64,000 nucleotides of DNA from NCBI RefSeq assembly GCF_028471945.1, contig NZ_CP110128.1, positions 4,886,501-4,950,500 of the forward strand, written 5' to 3'. The translations under genes and the position numbers were made by a program. This stretch comes from Pseudomonas sp. WJP1 (GTDB lineage Bacteria > Pseudomonadota > Gammaproteobacteria > Pseudomonadales > Pseudomonadaceae). The notes under the pieces are model-generated. The model did not search any database and was not told the origin of the DNA. It was given only the letters and a program-made list of their open reading frames with translations. Positions within the stretch are counted from its first letter, which is position 1. Each line of letters opens with the position of its first letter. Shown piece by piece: positions 62,040-64,000 of the stretch.

Positions 62040-63272
62040 ATGACTGCTTCATCCCCTTCCCTATTCCAACGCCTGAAACGCCTGAGCCTGGTCACACAGA
62101 TCGTGATCGGCCTGATTGCCGGTATTGCCCTGGCCTTGTTCGCGCCTGAAACGGCGAAGTCCACGGCGTTCATTGGCAAAGTCTTCGTCAGCGCGCTCAA
62201 GGCGGTCGCGCCGATCCTGGTGTTCGTGCTGGTCATGGCGTCGATCGCCAACCACAAGCACGGCCAGGAAACCCATATCCGGCCGATCCTGTTCCTGTAT
62301 CTGCTGGGGACTTTCGCCGCCGCCGTGGTCGCGGTGGTTGCCAGCATGATGTTCCCGTCCAGCCTGGTGCTGTCGACCCATGACGTTACGGTCACCGCGC
62401 CAGGCGGAATTGGTGAAGTGCTGCAAAGCCTGTTGCTGAGCGTGGTCGACAATCCGGTCAGCGCGCTGATGAACGCCAACTTCATCGGCATCCTGGCATG
62501 GGCCATCGGCATGGGCATCGCCATTCGCCATGCCGGCGACACCACCCGTGAAGTGCTGGGCGACCTGTCCAATGGCGTGACGGTGATCGTGCGCCTGGTG
62601 ATCTGCTTCGCACCGCTGGGGATCTTCGGCCTGGTGGCCTCGACCCTGGCCACCTCCGGTTTTGGCGCCTTGATTGGCTACGCGCAGCTGTTGGCCGTGT
62701 TGCTCGGCTGCATGCTGTTCGTGGCACTGGTGATGAACCCGCTGATCGTGTTCTGGAAACTGCGCCGAAATCCGTATCCGCTGGTGCTGATGTGCCTGCG
62801 CGAGAGCGGCATTACCGCCTTCTTCACCCGCAGCTCGGCGGCGAACATTCCGGTCAATCTGGAACTGAGCAAGCGCCTGGGCCTGCACGAAGACACGTAC
62901 TCGGTGTCCATCCCGCTGGGCGCCACCATCAACATGGCCGGCGCGGCGATCACCATCACCGTGCTGACCCTGGCGGCCGTGCACACCCTGGGCATCGCGG
63001 TGGACATCCCGACCGCCATCCTGCTGAGTGTCGTTGCGGCGATCTGCGCCTGCGGCGCTTCGGGCGTGGCCGGTGGTTCGTTGCTGCTGATCCCGCTGGC
63101 ATGCAGCCTGTTTGGCATCCCGAGTGAAATAGCGATGCAGGTGGTGGCGGTCGGTTTCATCATCGGCGTGCTGCAGGACTCGGCTGAGACTGCGCTGAAT
63201 TCGTCCACCGATGTGCTGTTCACTGCCGCGGCTTGCCTGGGTGAAGAACAGAAGGCCGCACGGTTGGCCTGA
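62040..63272 (+). CDS. sstT: Serine/threonine:sodium symporter SstT
   Basis: 410 residues, DAACS (dicarboxylate/amino acid:cation symporter) family. The hairpin 2/TM7 region '[13 protein letters not shown]' and '[16 protein letters not shown]', and TM8 '[22 protein letters not shown]', match SstT. It imports serine and threonine with Na+. The ATG was chosen by family length; the ribosome site is weak. Confidence 0.92.
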   Translation: MTASSPSLFQRLKRLSLVTQIVIGLIAGIALALFAPETAKSTAFIGKVFVSALKAVAPILVFVLVMASIANHKHGQETHIRPILFLYLLGTFAAAVVAVVASMMFPSSLVLSTHDVTVTAPGGIGEVLQSLLLSVVDNPVSALMNANFIGILAWAIGMGIAIRHAGDTTREVLGDLSNGVTVIVRLVICFAPLGIFGLVASTLATSGFGALIGYAQLLAVLLGCMLFVALVMNPLIVFWKLRRNPYPLVLMCLRESGITAFFTRSSAANIPVNLELSKRLGLHEDTYSVSIPLGATINMAGAAITITVLTLAAVHTLGIAVDIPTAILLSVVAAICACGASGVAGGSLLLIPLACSLFGIPSEIAMQVVAVGFIIGVLQDSAETALNSSTDVLFTAAACLGEEQKAARLA

Positions 63273-63285
63273 CCCGCCCCCGCCC

Positions 63286-63424
63286 TGTAGGAGCCAGGCT
63301 TGCCGGCGAAGGCGTACTTAAGGCCGCCTTCGCCCGTAGGAACCAGGCTTGCCGGCGAACCAGGCACCGCGGTGAAACTGCTACACCGCGTAATCGTTGT
63401 TCGCCGGCAAGCCTGGCTCCTACA
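63286..63424. repeat. REP cluster (three REPs)
   Basis: Three copies of the 'gtaggagccaggcttgccgg' type: two direct and one inverted, directly after the sstT stop. The second and third form a REPIN-like pair. Confidence 0.85.
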
Positions 63425-63430
63425 GGACAC

Positions 63431-63479
63431 AGAACGCAGAACGCAGAACGCAGAACGCAGAACGCAGAACGCAGAACGC
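63431..63479. repeat. Heptamer tandem repeat
   Basis: Seven exact copies of agaacgc in a row, followed by 'aga'. It lies between the REP cluster and a terminator. No spacers, so not CRISPR. Confidence 0.95.
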
Positions 63480-63487
63480 AGAAAAAC

Positions 63488-63528
63488 AAAAAACCCGCCA
63501 AGGCGAAAACCTGGGCGGGGTTTTTTGT
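63488..63528. terminator. Bidirectional terminator between sstT and the DUF1993 gene
   Basis: CCCGCC and GGCGGG arms around a 14-base loop, with six A before and six T after. Serves the convergent genes. Confidence 0.75.
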
Positions 63529-63539
63529 ACCTAAACGGT

Positions 63540-64000
63540 TTAGAACGCGCCCATGTAATCGCGCTTGCCCACTTCCACGCCGTTATGACGCAGCAGCGCG
63601 TAGGTGGTGGTGACGTGGAAGAAGAACTGCGGCAGACCGTAGGTCAGCAGGTAAGCCTGGCCGGAGAAACGCTTCTCTTTCGGCGTGCCCGGGCGAGTCA
63701 CGATCTCGATACCTTCCTTGCCATTGATCTGCTCGGGCGTGAACTCGCCGATGTAGGCCAAAACCTTGGCGATCAGCGCTTGCAGGTCGGCGAAGGTGGT
63801 TTCGCTGTCGTCGTACTTCGGCAGTTCGACTTCAGCCAGGCGGGAAGTAACGCCCTTGGCGAAATCAACGGCGATCTGCACCTGGCGCACCAGCGGGAAC
63901 ATGTCCGGGTACAGGCGCGCCTGCAGGAAAGCGTTCGGGTCGATGTTCTTGGCGGTAGCGTGGGCCTCGGCCTTTTTCAGTACATCGCTCAGGGCGTTGA
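63540..64000 (-). CDS. DUF1993 family protein, C-terminal part (runs off the window)
   Basis: 153 codons visible and open at the window end. 'FLQARLYPDMFPLVRQVQIAVDFAKG', 'DLQALIAKVLAYIGEFTPEQING' and 'FFFHVTTTYALLRHNGVEVGKRDYMG' are DUF1993 signatures, a DinB-like helical bundle. The catalytic or metal role is unknown. Only a few N-terminal residues should be missing, since the family is about 170 residues long. Confidence 0.87.
   Translation of the reverse strand, partial: NALSDVLKKAEAHATAKNIDPNAFLQARLYPDMFPLVRQVQIAVDFAKGVTSRLAEVELPKYDDSETTFADLQALIAKVLAYIGEFTPEQINGKEGIEIVTRPGTPKEKRFSGQAYLLTYGLPQFFFHVTTTYALLRHNGVEVGKRDYMGAF

Noticed and set aside
63431..63479. CRISPR array
   Set aside because: The repeat unit is seven bases without spacers; there are no cas genes.

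Overview
This window looks like a Pseudomonas chromosome. The right third carries a characteristic core block read leftwards, tig-clpP-clpX-lon-hupB-ppiD, next to a tRNA Arg-His-Leu-His cluster, folD and pbpG. Many REP-type palindromes with the 'gtaggagcgagc / gtaggagccaggcttgccggcgaa' cores support the same genus. No transposase or integrase gene was seen.

Positions 1 to about 40.4 kb hold a large steroid catabolism cluster, most plausibly for bile acids. It covers: side-chain removal (four acyl-CoA dehydrogenases, a MaoC hydratase pair of ChsH1/ChsH2 type, an Ltp2-type aldolase, CoA ligases and an aldehyde dehydrogenase); ring opening (KstD, a second KstD-like flavoprotein, KshB, HsaA, HsaB, HsaD); processing of the released C6 fragment (HsaE, HsaF, HsaG); and entry of the C/D-ring acid (a FadD3-like ligase). 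A 7alpha-hydroxysteroid dehydrogenase-like SDR, a Tat-exported amidase, a SnoaL-like protein and a BaiCD/BaiH-like Fe-S flavoprotein point to hydroxylated and perhaps conjugated bile acids. The oxygenase KshA and the extradiol dioxygenase HsaC are not in the window, so the pathway must be completed elsewhere.

The cluster forms eight transcription units, four of them in two divergent pairs with paired sites: A (5271 to 1, minus) with B (5498-9878, plus), and G (34033-30940, minus) with H (34251-40374, plus). The others are C (DUF1329, minus), D (22505-12672, minus) diverging from E (22655-23440, plus), and F (30807-23437, minus). A 16-bp palindrome, TCGTC-N6-GACKA with minor variants, occurs seven times, once or twice at the head of every one of these units. 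This is the strongest candidate here for an undescribed feature: a cluster-wide operator whose regulator is not in the window.

The cluster ends at about 40.4 kb beside a decayed tartrate/D-malate dehydrogenase gene fragment. After it come a secreted nitrilase-fold protein lacking the catalytic Cys, an AraC-type regulator, a 28-residue ORF, a DUF2242 lipoprotein and the protease/chaperone block. A degenerate tRNA-Asp-like sequence lies between hupB and ppiD. From 55.9 to 64 kb are envelope and transport genes (a C39-like lipoprotein, TerC, NhaR, an MFS permease, SstT, DUF1993).

Two copies of a roughly 775-bp giant inverted-repeat element, with REP pairs at their centres, lie at 10.2-10.95 kb (inside the cluster) and 55.9-56.7 kb (in the core region). 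All assignments come from reading motifs and comparing with remembered family features. No database search was run.
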